The translations under genes and the position numbers were made by a program. DNA of 64,000 bases, taken from Acidithiobacillus sulfuriphilus. GTDB lineage: Bacteria; Pseudomonadota; Gammaproteobacteria; Acidithiobacillales; Acidithiobacillaceae. This document shows positions 9,347 to 16,860 of the stretch, piece by piece; the stretch's first letter is position 1, and the number at the start of each line of letters is the position of its first letter. The stretch is taken from the NCBI RefSeq assembly GCF_003721225.1, contig NZ_RIZI01000195.1:18102-82101 (forward strand), given 5' to 3'. The notes under the pieces were generated by a model. That model worked only from the letters and a program-made list of their open reading frames with translations, did not search any database and was not told where the DNA came from.

Positions 9347-9363
9347 TGGCGGAGAGGGTGGGA
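9347..9363. repeat. Attachment-site repeat, tRNA-distal copy
   Basis: TGGCGGAGAGGGTGGGA matches the last 17 bases of the tRNA-Ser gene (15319-15335, including the CCA complement) exactly and in the same orientation. It marks the end of the island far from the tRNA. Confidence 0.85.
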
Positions 9364-9801
9364 CACTCCACGACTAATATATGTTCCTTGTTTAACAACA
9401 ACTTACAAAGAACCCGTTTTAGCTTTTTGTACCACCTCGTTGTACCAGAAATCCGGTCCAACACCGAAACGGAGTATAGTGCCCTTATGGCAACCATTTC
9501 AACCTCTGTGCTAAGACCTCTGTGCTAAGACCTTGGACCGAGCAGGGCGAAAATGCCCTGCTCGCCACCACATTCCCCATGTTGTATCATTGGACGGTGA
9601 TGCCGCTGTGAAGGAGTAACCATGAAACCTGACAGATCATGGAGCACGGCAGGCGGGCAAAGAGCACATGAGACTCTTTAGATACATGATGTCTTGTGTA
9701 TTATTGATTGATCTTCAAGCTTGAGACAGCCGCATTAGAAATATCATAAAATACCTTTATGTTAACCAGTGATTACTACATCACGATATATAAGGTGTAA
9801 A
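9364..9801. other. Island left-end non-coding region with tandem repeats
   Basis: AT-rich, no convincing gene. It contains GCTTTTTGTACCAC at 9422-9435 and TTGTACCA at 9440-9447, shared with the other island end. It also has a tandem 14-bp repeat CCTCTGTGCTAAGA at 9503-9516 and 9517-9530. A 19-codon frame after a strong AGGAG at about 9622 stops at once and looks like a gene stump. Confidence 0.55.
9540..9563. terminator. Hairpin, possible terminator
   Basis: GAGCAGGGC-GAAAAT-GCCCTGCTC forms a 9-bp perfect stem with a 6-base loop. No T-run follows, so terminator function is uncertain. Confidence 0.4.
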
Positions 9802-10371
9802 ATGACGACAAACCGCAAAAGGCGCAAGCCAAAAACAGAACCGTTGTCTTTTCTAGGTGTCCTGTTATTTTTGCTTGTGGTTTTTTTACTCACAAAATCT
9901 AGATCATTTTTATCATTGGTTGTCATCTTTGTAATAATGATAATTTCTTTATTCATCGCACGTTGGTACTGGAGATGCCGTCAAAAAAGCCAGATAAGGG
10001 CCGCTTTACTAACTGCTGGAACCACAAACCCGATGCAACTGACACCAGAGGAGTATGAAAGATTCTGTGCTGTACTGCTGGAAAACCATGGATGGCGGAC
10101 GGAACTGACAAAAAAGTCCGGGGATTATGGCGCAGACATCATAGCCAGCAATGGCAATCAACGCATGGTTATTCAATGTAAACAGTGGTCTAAATCTGTA
10201 GGGATTAAAGCTGTCCAGGAGGCGCATTCGGCAGGGGCATACTACAATGCAAGCATTGTTGCAGTAGTTGCAACAACAAAATACACACCAGCCGCCAAAG
10301 ATATGGCCAGAAGTATCGGGGTGCGACTATTGAGTCATAATAATTTAGCATCTGGAAATTTCAATGGCTAA
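9802..10371 (+). CDS. Membrane-anchored Mrr-like restriction endonuclease
   Basis: A 189-residue protein with two closely spaced hydrophobic helices near the N-terminus (about residues 18-36 and 41-58), followed by a PD-(D/E)xK nuclease domain of the Mrr_cat type. Visible motifs are LTPEEYERFCAVLLENHGW at the domain start, GDYGADII with the catalytic Asp, and VIQCKQW supplying QxK. Mrr domains cleave DNA, often modified or foreign DNA; with a membrane anchor it may act near the envelope. The ATG at 9802 has AAGGTG upstream and was preferred to a GTG at 9769. It overlaps the next gene by 8 nt. Strongly AT-rich compared with the host, so probably acquired cargo. Confidence 0.82.
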   Translation: MTTNRKRRKPKTEPLSFLGVLLFLLVVFLLTKSRSFLSLVVIFVIMIISLFIARWYWRCRQKSQIRAALLTAGTTNPMQLTPEEYERFCAVLLENHGWRTELTKKSGDYGADIIASNGNQRMVIQCKQWSKSVGIKAVQEAHSAGAYYNASIVAVVATTKYTPAAKDMARSIGVRLLSHNNLASGNFNG

Positions 10372-10696
10372 AAGAGGAAGAAAGAAGACGTCAAAAACCA
10401 TACTAAATCCTCGAGGAGATCCTCCAAGTGTATTAAAGCGAAAAAGAGGGCGTCGTAATAGAAATTCTCCGTGCTTCATAGCTACTGTCGTTTATGGTGA
10501 CTCATTAGCACCAGAGGTATTTGCATTGCGTAGGTTTCGCGATGAATTCCTTATGCCTTATAGGTTGGGGAAATTTGCAGTCTGGTACTACTATCGTTTT
10601 TCTCCACCTATTGCAAATTGGTTACTATATCATCCACGAATCGCAAGCCTAGTGCGCTACCCACTAAATTTAATAGCTCGGCATTACCAGGATTGA
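10364..10696 (+). CDS. CFI-box (CFI-CTERM-like) small protein
   Basis: A 110-residue protein. It has a very basic N-terminus (KRGRKKTSK, KRKRGRRNR) followed by a CFI-box domain: CFIATVVYGDSLAPEVFALR, then FRDEFLMPYRLGKFAVWYYY and PPIANWL. This domain is usually found as a C-terminal tail on unrelated proteins and its role is not established; it may be a membrane-associating or sorting tail. Here it is nearly the whole protein. The start overlaps the nuclease stop by 8 nt, and the signal-peptidase homologue follows after 25 nt, so the three are likely one transcription unit. Confidence 0.75.
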   Translation: MAKRGRKKTSKTILNPRGDPPSVLKRKRGRRNRNSPCFIATVVYGDSLAPEVFALRRFRDEFLMPYRLGKFAVWYYYRFSPPIANWLLYHPRIASLVRYPLNLIARHYQD

Positions 10697-10721
10697 TAAT
10701 GAAACAGCGAGTAACCGTCGA

Positions 10722-11345
10722 ATGAGTACAAGCGCAACCACAAAAACAATAAACCTCAAATCTGCGGTCATAATGGCAGCAGCATCGCTGCTACTTTTAC
10801 AAGCTAGTTACTCTTACGGCTGGGACCCTGTCTTCGTATCAAAAAAATCTGGGTCCATGTTACCTACAATAAAGCAAGGAAGCATGTTTGTCATAGGTCA
10901 TCCTGGGCGATACTCAAAAATATCTTCTGGCGATATGTTAGCCTTTTTTTATCCAAAAAACATAAAAGAAACATTCATTGATAGGGTTGTTGCTACCCCA
11001 GGAGAGGTTATCAAGATAAATGGTAATACTCTATACATAAATGGAAATTTAATCCCGCAAAAATATATCGGCACCTTTAACTATCGCCCGGAGGGGCAGG
11101 GTGCCGAGGGGATGGTTATCCCCACCAAAGAATATGAACAGGAACTGGGTGGTCATCATTTTCACATTATTGAGTTTGATACCCCGGAAGCGCAGATGAA
11201 CTTCGGGCCATACAAAGTACCAAATGATTGTTATTTTGTTATGGGTGACAATAGAGATAACGTTAATGATAGTAGGTTTTGGGGTTGCGTTCCGAAACAA
11301 AATATTTTAGGAAAAATACATTTATATAAGTTGAAGAAACAGTAA
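10722..11345 (+). CDS. Signal peptidase I (S26) homologue lacking the catalytic lysine
   Basis: A 207-residue protein with one N-terminal TM helix (about residues 13-30) and S26 family landmarks. The Ser box KSGSMLPTI is intact and the C-terminal box is VMGDNRDNVNDSRFWG. In active type I signal peptidases the general base is the Lys of IKRVVGLPGD; here the matching segment reads FIDRVVATPGE, with Asp in place of Lys. Cleavage by the usual Ser-Lys dyad is therefore doubtful. The housekeeping lepB is not in this window. It may have been repurposed to bind rather than cut, perhaps with the CFI-box protein upstream. AT-rich like its two neighbours. Confidence 0.85.
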   Translation: MSTSATTKTINLKSAVIMAAASLLLLQASYSYGWDPVFVSKKSGSMLPTIKQGSMFVIGHPGRYSKISSGDMLAFFYPKNIKETFIDRVVATPGEVIKINGNTLYINGNLIPQKYIGTFNYRPEGQGAEGMVIPTKEYEQELGGHHFHIIEFDTPEAQMNFGPYKVPNDCYFVMGDNRDNVNDSRFWGCVPKQNILGKIHLYKLKKQ

Positions 11346-11523
11346 AACAAAATGTAAATAAATGAAGGTTTCCTGAACACCATGTTCCTGGACACTTTTC
11401 GGCTCGTTTCGGTGGACCAAAGTGTTCGTTTACCCATCCAAATTTCAACGTTCAGAAAATCTTGGCCAAGAAGCCGTTGCTGGCCATCTGCCCCCGCGCC
11501 AACTAGATATCCGGCGCAGGGCC

Positions 11524-12432
11524 TCAGTCAGGTGGTGCTTCGACCTTGCTCGCGCGCGACTTGATCTGTTCCAGCTCGGCGCCCATACGGCGCACGCGCT
11601 CTGTCAGAGCAGATTCCGTAGCGGAAAGCCGTCTTCCTCTCCAGTTCTCGGGTGGAAACAGCAATGTCCCGACCTGTTCCAAACCATCCCAGCGGCCCCT
11701 TGCGGTCTGATGCGCGCTGTAAAGCTCAATGGCATCCTGCAGAGTGTCCGGCCAGCGTTCTTCATCGGCCACTCTTGACAGCCTTTGCGTCAGCGTGGCC
11801 CCCAGATGGTCTTCGGCAAAGTAGAGGCCGAGGCCGGTAAGATAAGTTTTTTCGCTGATCTGATACGGGCCCTGGCACGCCGCCGCCAGAGACCCCCGGA
11901 TGAACTGCAACAGCGCCTCGAAATCGGCCGTTTTCCGGCTGTGCGCTTCGACCTCGATCCATTGCAGTTCCGCGCCTTCATCATCAACGTGGAGGACCGC
12001 CCCATCCGGCATCTTTCCGGCAATAGTCAGCGCGGGCATGCGCCGGGTCAGGATCTCGAACTCCGTCCAAACCTGTGCGCCCTGTAGCATCTGGGTGATA
12101 AGAACATTGTTGGTGAGGCTCCGGTGCCGAACGTTTCCGAGGCGCAAATCCAGCCCCGACTTGGCGACGACCTGGGGCCTGAGCCCATTCAGGAAGGCGG
12201 CACCAGAAGGACGCAGCACGTAAGCAGACCCACCGCCATCGATGACCCGGCGTAGCAGGAGGCCCTTTTCCTGGGCTTTGCCGAGCAGCCGGTTGCCAAG
12301 CTTTCCACGGGTGCCTGATGAGCTGCACGGCCACAGCAGTCGGGTGATCTGGTCACGAGTGAGCCAGCCGAAGCGACTGACCGCTTCCAGGCCGTCCAAC
12401 AGGTTTTCTTGATGCTTTTGTAAAGTATCCAT
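11524..12432 (-). CDS. Replication-relaxation-like (MobC-type) protein
   Basis: A 302-residue protein. The N-terminal 100 residues look like a winged helix-turn-helix (LEAVSRFGWLTRDQITRLLW, then YVLRPSGAAFL), followed by a central region with IEVEAHSRKTADFEALLQFI. This resembles the replication-relaxation/MobC family found on plasmids and integrative elements, where it binds DNA during initiation or mobilisation. It lies beside a hairpin-rich non-coding region that could be its target. No relaxase gene is present on the island. Function is inferred from family resemblance only. Confidence 0.6.
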   Translation of the reverse strand: MDTLQKHQENLLDGLEAVSRFGWLTRDQITRLLWPCSSSGTRGKLGNRLLGKAQEKGLLLRRVIDGGGSAYVLRPSGAAFLNGLRPQVVAKSGLDLRLGNVRHRSLTNNVLITQMLQGAQVWTEFEILTRRMPALTIAGKMPDGAVLHVDDEGAELQWIEVEAHSRKTADFEALLQFIRGSLAAACQGPYQISEKTYLTGLGLYFAEDHLGATLTQRLSRVADEERWPDTLQDAIELYSAHQTARGRWDGLEQVGTLLFPPENWRGRRLSATESALTERVRRMGAELEQIKSRASKVEAPPD

Positions 12433-13065
12433 GCGCAGTATAGCGACCCCGCCCGCAGAGTGTGGCCATAAGTCGGCGTCGCGCGTGTTTGCACCTTGTG
12501 CGCCAGGTGGGGGCTATGTACCGACCCTGGCGCCTGTGGGTTCCGACCGCTCCCGCGCTCTACACCCATTGGGTATGACCACCTTCGGTGGCCATGACTA
12601 GGGGCAGGAAGCCAGGAAATACGGGGCTGAACGCCCCTATTTCCAGGCCAAGCGCTGCACGCGCTTGCCTGCCCCCTTTACAGCGGTCCCCCGGGCACTG
12701 CGCGCCCGGCGGCAACCCGCTCACACGGTGCCGCTGAACGCGCCACCGGCTTCGTCGCCTCCGGCTCCTCGGGTTCCGGCGCTGTGCGCCTACACCTGAG
12801 CAAGTTGCCCCCGGCCTTCGGCCCGGGGGACGGGGCTCCGCCCCCCGACTCAAAACCGGCACCTGGGGGTGCCTGGCCACACGGCTCCGCGCTGAACGCG
12901 CGTCGCTTCGTTGCGGCCTTTTGATCGGCGCCCCCCGGCCTCTGCCCGTTCCGCGCTGCACGCGCGAACCGTTCAGAGGGGTTCCGCAGGTCGGCTACGC
13001 CGCCCGCTGCACCCCGCACTTTCTCCCCAGTATCGGTAGCGCGGCTCCCCCAACTGAAATATTGT
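12433..13065. other. GC-rich hairpin-studded non-coding region
   Basis: About 630 bp with no believable gene; long frames exist but are Arg/Gly/Pro-rich artefacts. It carries at least eight compact hairpins. Examples: CCACC-TTC-GGTGG (12579-12591), GGGGC-TGAAC-GCCCC (12623-12637), AAGCGC-TGCAC-GCGCTT (12650-12666), CCGGGC/GCCCGG (12691-12709), GGCGC-TGT-GCGCC (12778-12790), a CCCCGGCC-TTC-GGCC type near 12807-12829, GGGGC-TCC-GCCCC near 12832 and GGCACC/GGTGCC near 12860. This may be a replication or transfer origin for the neighbouring replication-relaxation protein, or a structured RNA. Confidence 0.55.
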
Positions 13066-13109
13066 TGTGTGATACTCACGGCATGCTATAATGTGACTAT
13101 CACATTATG
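13066..13109 (+). promoter_or_regulatory. Promoter with overlapping palindromic operator
   Basis: A -35-like TTGTGT (13066-13071) and a perfect -10 TATAAT (13088-13093) are 16 bp apart. The -10 overlaps a perfect palindrome ATAATGTGA-CTA-TCACATTAT (13089-13109). A GTGATACTCACG element (13070-13081) overlaps the -35 and recurs, with one change, at the other end of the next gene. This arrangement suggests tight autorepression of the small gene at 13124. Confidence 0.65.
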
Positions 13110-13123
13110 CAGGAGTTTCACTC

Positions 13124-13366
13124 ATGCCCCGCCCACCCATACACCAGCAGCCAATGACCGCACGGGAGCGCAAACGGGAGCAGTACCAACGCGACCAGCG
13201 GGCGGTGACAGAAGCTATCGGCAATGAGGCTACAGCGCCCAACAAGGCACTCTTGAGCCTCATGGGCAAGGTGGACAAGCCAGAGTGGTCTGAGCGCGCC
13301 CAGATCGCCTGGGAGGCCTTTGGACGGCGTTATGGCTGGATACGTGACACTCACGATAAGATATAG
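13124..13366 (+). CDS. Small basic protein of unknown function on island
   Basis: An 80-residue protein, start preceded by GGAG. The N-terminal half is charged and helical (MTARERKREQYQRDQRA) and the C-terminal half holds WSERAQIAWEAFGRRYGW. I do not recognise the family. Its promoter overlaps a perfect palindrome, and its last codons and stop lie inside a large inverted repeat that shares a 12-base element with the promoter. A self-regulating DNA-binding or copy-control protein is a reasonable guess, not a demonstrated one. Confidence 0.6.
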   Translation: MPRPPIHQQPMTARERKREQYQRDQRAVTEAIGNEATAPNKALLSLMGKVDKPEWSERAQIAWEAFGRRYGWIRDTHDKI

Positions 13367-13380
13367 CGTGAGTGTCACGT
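13342..13380. repeat. 14-bp inverted repeat spanning the end of the 80-residue gene
   Basis: ACGTGACACTCACG (13342-13355) and CGTGAGTGTCACGT (13367-13380) are perfect complements around an 11-base loop that contains the stop codon. No T-run follows, so a protein-binding site seems more likely than a terminator. The core GTGACACTCACG matches GTGATACTCACG in the promoter at 13070-13081 with one mismatch. Confidence 0.7.
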
Positions 13381-13493
13381 TATGGTAAAAACCCTGTACC
13401 CCGCTAGATCGGCTTCAATCGCAGTTCCATGCGTACATGGTCACGGATTAAGGAGAGCTGAATCCAACCACTTGCCCGGCGTCGGCACAGCCT

Positions 13494-15215
13494 TCAGGGC
13501 ACACCATGGGGTGTGCCCTTCTGCAAGCGTTTTGCGCGTAGGGGATCAGAGACCGAAAGGCTTCCCGTAAAAGGCAGCGGTCGGGGAATCTCCAGTGGAA
13601 GCGTGATCTTCGCCATCTGCTCGAGCTTCACCTCCAGCGAATAGCCGTCGCCGTAATCGTCTCCCACGTTGCTGGCCTCGCCAAGATTGGAGTGGCCGGT
13701 CAGGGCGTGGTGTAGATCACGGGGGATCAAGGCATTGCGACAGAGGTCCTTAAAGCTATGGCGGAGTGAATGGAAAACCACTGTTTCAGGCATCGCCAAT
13801 TTGCCATGAATAAACCAACTAAACCATTTGCCCAGCAGCTCACTGTCTTCGTTGATCTTTCCCCGGCTACGCAGGAAGGGCCAAAGGGTGATATGTCCAG
13901 CGTTTCGGATGGCCTCGACATAGTCTAGAAAACCTAGTTCAATCAGTTTGGGATGTATCGGCACGTCCCGGATACTGGACTGATTTTTCGCGTGCAGAAT
14001 ACGGAAATGGGGCACGGGATCGAGTGATATATGGGATAGGGTGAGTTGGCCGATTTCGTTCAGCCTGGCGCCGGAATACAGACCCACCAGCGGCATCCAG
14101 ACGCGGGCATGGTAGCCTCCCCCACCTTTGCCATTGGTGACGCCAAAAAGCCCTTCGGGGGAGAAAATCCGGGTCAATTCCTCCATGGAAAAGGGGCGAC
14201 GCTCCTCCTCAGGGGCGATCCCTTCTTTGGCGGCAAAGCGGCGATAATCAAAGCCGGAGAAGGGGTTCTTGGGGAGCAGTTCATCTTTGACGGCGACGGA
14301 GAAGATCGCCCCTACCAAAGTGCCTTTCTTTTCCAGCGTCTTGGCGCTATTGCCGCGCTGGTCTCGTTCATGGCGCAACCACTCGGTGACCTGGGCGCGG
14401 GTCAGGGTGCTGGGAATAGCTTTGGGGACGAAAGCGGAAAGAGACTGCACCAGTCTTTGAATTTCATGGTCAGTGCGCGGCTTGCGTTCGCAATCCTGCC
14501 GCCAGTGCTTGAGCAAGGCTTCCCAGTTCAGGCCAGTGTCGGCTGGGGCTGGGGTGGGCTCCCAGACGGCGGGTAACGGGATGTTTTCCGTAGGGGAAAG
14601 TGCGGGCTGAACCAGCCGCCCGGCTTGCCGCTGGGCGAGAATGTCGTAGCCTTCCTGCAGGGCGGGCAGGACGTCGAGCACGAGGCGGCATTCTTCTTCG
14701 GGGGATACGGTCAGTTGATATCCCTTGCCCACTAAAAGGCCGTGTACCACCGGGAGAAAGGGTTCAGGTCGTCCACACGCCAGTGCTTTGGCGATCTCGG
14801 CCTGGACCTCGGCGATGTTTTTCTGGAGTTCCTGGTATTCCTCATCATCGATCCCTTCGCGGCGCCAAGTCAGGTCGGCATCCAGACTGGATAGCCACAG
14901 GGCGCGGAGCCCCGCTGCGAGTTCCGGCGTGACCGCGGTGATGGATTGCAGGCGTTGGTCTGGTGGACGGGCAATATAGCGCTGGAAGGCTTCGGCGTAT
15001 TCCATCTGCGGGGTGATCTGCTGCCGCAGAGCGTTGAATTGCTGGTCGGTCTGCAGGGACAAAAAACGGGCCTGGCTGACCGCCTGGCGGTAGTCTCTAC
15101 CGAGTGATTTCTTGATCTCGCGCTTGCCAACGGTCGGGCGCAGGGGTTCGGGGACAACAATGCGGAAGACAAATCCGTGGGGGGTCTTGTAGCAGTTGCT
15201 GGGCAGGGCGGGCAT
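13494..15215 (-). CDS. int: Tyrosine recombinase/integrase of the island
   Basis: A 573-residue phage-type integrase starting at MPALPSNCYKTPHGFVF; an in-frame start further up (15266) adds residues unlike the family. The N-terminal region binds arm sites; a core-binding SAM-like domain (TLTRAQVTEWLRHERDQ) precedes the catalytic domain. That domain holds the Arg in YSGARLNEIGQL, HSLRHSF (His-x-x-Arg-His), LTGHSN and the probable nucleophile Tyr in DDYGDGYSLEVKL. It would insert the island at the 3' end of tRNA-Ser, 104 bp from its start codon. A GGGCACACC/GGTGTGCCC hairpin overlaps the C-terminal codons (13497-13518). The gene appears intact. Confidence 0.93.
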   Translation of the reverse strand: MPALPSNCYKTPHGFVFRIVVPEPLRPTVGKREIKKSLGRDYRQAVSQARFLSLQTDQQFNALRQQITPQMEYAEAFQRYIARPPDQRLQSITAVTPELAAGLRALWLSSLDADLTWRREGIDDEEYQELQKNIAEVQAEIAKALACGRPEPFLPVVHGLLVGKGYQLTVSPEEECRLVLDVLPALQEGYDILAQRQAGRLVQPALSPTENIPLPAVWEPTPAPADTGLNWEALLKHWRQDCERKPRTDHEIQRLVQSLSAFVPKAIPSTLTRAQVTEWLRHERDQRGNSAKTLEKKGTLVGAIFSVAVKDELLPKNPFSGFDYRRFAAKEGIAPEEERRPFSMEELTRIFSPEGLFGVTNGKGGGGYHARVWMPLVGLYSGARLNEIGQLTLSHISLDPVPHFRILHAKNQSSIRDVPIHPKLIELGFLDYVEAIRNAGHITLWPFLRSRGKINEDSELLGKWFSWFIHGKLAMPETVVFHSLRHSFKDLCRNALIPRDLHHALTGHSNLGEASNVGDDYGDGYSLEVKLEQMAKITLPLEIPRPLPFTGSLSVSDPLRAKRLQKGTPHGVP

Positions 15216-15242
15216 CGCTTTCTCCTCGTCCACCTTGCTCCG

Positions 15243-15266
15243 TTTTGTACCGGCTTTTTGTACCAC
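15243..15266. repeat. Integrase arm-type repeats, tRNA-proximal end
   Basis: TTTTGTACC (15243-15251) and TTTTTGTACCAC (15255-15266) lie 53-76 bp inside the tRNA-side core. The 14-mer GCTTTTTGTACCAC (15253-15266) recurs exactly at 9422-9435, about 60 bp inside the other core. Likely integrase arm-binding sites. Confidence 0.6.
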
Positions 15267-15318
15267 TGAGCCTCCTGAATGCCTTGCTACACTTGGTATT
15301 CAGTATATTAGTACAAAT

Positions 15319-15409
<91 letters not shown>

Positions 15410-15512
15410 TTAGGCGGCGCAGTGTACCCCAGTGCCGCTGCTTCGGCAATCATCCCTTGCCTATCCAACTCCTACAAGTCCGGCAACGCCTTGTTGAAGG
15501 TCCCTTGTTTGC

Positions 15513-15866
15513 TCAGAAGGTGAGGACTTCCCGTGGCGCCGCTGGCGCATTCAGCAGTAGATTCTGAATACGGATCAGAACGCCGGAGCGGTCGTTGGTG
15601 AATTGCACGCCAATGCCGGGCGGGCGTCCCTCACGATTATCCGGCGGGGTCACCCACACCACCTTCCCCATTACCGGCGCCCGCGGTTGCCCGTCCGGCA
15701 AAGTGATCATCAGCAAGACATCGGCGCCAATCTTAAAGTGGTGGGGCGTCTCCACCAACACCGCGCCACCTTTGATGCGCGGCATGAAGTAGCGTTGCAC
15801 CGCATCCAGATCCCGCAGCACCACCGACAGGGCGCGCGCCGCCATGCTCTCAGGCCGATCGTCCAT
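15513..15866 (-). CDS. PilZ-domain protein
   Basis: A 117-residue PilZ-type protein, starting at MDDRPESMAAR and overlapping the end of holB by 17 nt. It contains PHHFKIGADVLLMITLPDG, GKVVWVTP and GIGVQFTND. The strict c-di-GMP motif RxxxR...DxSxxG is not complete, as in PilZ proteins that work in type IV pilus assembly. Its place after tmk and holB is the usual one for the pilus-biogenesis pilZ gene. Last gene of the long operon. Confidence 0.8.
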   Translation of the reverse strand: MDDRPESMAARALSVVLRDLDAVQRYFMPRIKGGAVLVETPHHFKIGADVLLMITLPDGQPRAPVMGKVVWVTPPDNREGRPPGIGVQFTNDRSGVLIRIQNLLLNAPAAPREVLTF

Positions 15867-16860
15867 GTTCCTCCGCCCTCCCTGCCCAGATGGCATACCA
15901 GGCAAAAATCATATCTTCCAATAGGATCAGTTGATTACGATTTTGTTTTAAAGTAACAGGTAATTTTCTCCATAAGGCTTCACAGCTCCATAATGCCCCC
16001 GGACTGGCGCTGCCGGCCAGGGACTGCAGCTTCGTTATATAGTCGTCATTGACCAGAGTTTCCACAAGACCCAGGCGCAGACGCAGCAAATCTTCGAGAA
16101 TGCTCAGGGCGATCTCCCGCAACACCGGCAGTGTCGCTGCCTTGCTCCAGCTTTCGGCAAGGGCCAGTGCAGCGCCGATACCCTCATGCGGCAAGGCCAG
16201 AAGCTGCGGGATCCATTGCTCCCGTTCCCGAAGGACACCGTCCTGCCAGGCTTGCCACGCCCACAGAGGACGGTCTCCGGCCCAACGCGCCAGACGCGCG
16301 GCAGCGCTCTCCGGCACGCCTTTTTCGCGCAGCCACTGCTGCGTTTCCGCGCGCCCGGCCAGACGCATGGGCAGGCGTTGCAGACGCGAACGGATGGTGG
16401 GCAAGAGGCGTGAAGGTGCCGCGCTCAGCAAGACTATGTGGGCGCGCGGCGGCGGCTCCTCCAGGGTTTTCAGAAAGGCGTTGGCGGCGGCGGGTGCCAG
16501 GGCTTCCGCCGGTTCCACGCGCAATACCCGCCGCGCGGCGATCTGCGGCGTATAGGATAAAAAATCGGCGGCGGCGCGAACCTGGTCGATGCTGATCAGC
16601 TTCCCCTCTTCCTCGGCCTGCAGGCGCAGCAGATCCGGATGCACCCCCTGCCTCTGCAGGATACAGGAACGACATTGGCCGCAGGCAGTCTGATCACTCC
16701 GGGGCGCGAGGCACAGCATGGCGTCGAGGAAAAGATCCGTCAGTTCCACCACGCCACTGCCCCAAGGGCCAACACAGAGCATGGATTGCGGCAATCCCCC
16801 CGCCAAGAGCGCGGCCAGGGGCGGCCAGGCCTCTGCGGCTTGGGGAATGGCGGAGATCAC
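15850..16860 (-). CDS. holB: DNA polymerase III delta' subunit
   Basis: A 336-residue clamp-loader subunit. The GTG at 16860 overlaps the tmk stop (GTGA). The frame continues further upstream, but those residues are only tmk read out of frame. It has a zinc module (CGQCRSC with GVHPDLL after it), the delta'-type AAA+ fold with a degenerate P-loop (VGPWGSGVVEL, no GKT) and ANAFLKTLEEPP. The SRC motif is changed to SRLQRL. It acts in the clamp-loader complex that opens the beta clamp. Position between tmk and pilZ is typical. Confidence 0.9.
   Translation of the reverse strand: MISAIPQAAEAWPPLAALLAGGLPQSMLCVGPWGSGVVELTDLFLDAMLCLAPRSDQTACGQCRSCILQRQGVHPDLLRLQAEEEGKLISIDQVRAAADFLSYTPQIAARRVLRVEPAEALAPAAANAFLKTLEEPPPRAHIVLLSAAPSRLLPTIRSRLQRLPMRLAGRAETQQWLREKGVPESAAARLARWAGDRPLWAWQAWQDGVLREREQWIPQLLALPHEGIGAALALAESWSKAATLPVLREIALSILEDLLRLRLGLVETLVNDDYITKLQSLAGSASPGALWSCEALWRKLPVTLKQNRNQLILLEDMIFAWYAIWAGRAEEHGRSA

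Noticed and set aside
9622-9681. A 19-codon frame with a strong ribosome-binding site
   Set aside because: Too short to support as a gene; no homology can be judged from sequence, so noted only as a possible gene stump.
12678-13079. A 133-codon minus-strand frame over the hairpin region
   Set aside because: Composition is Arg/Gly/Ala/Pro-rich and dictated by the GC hairpins; no family resemblance; other frames are equally open.
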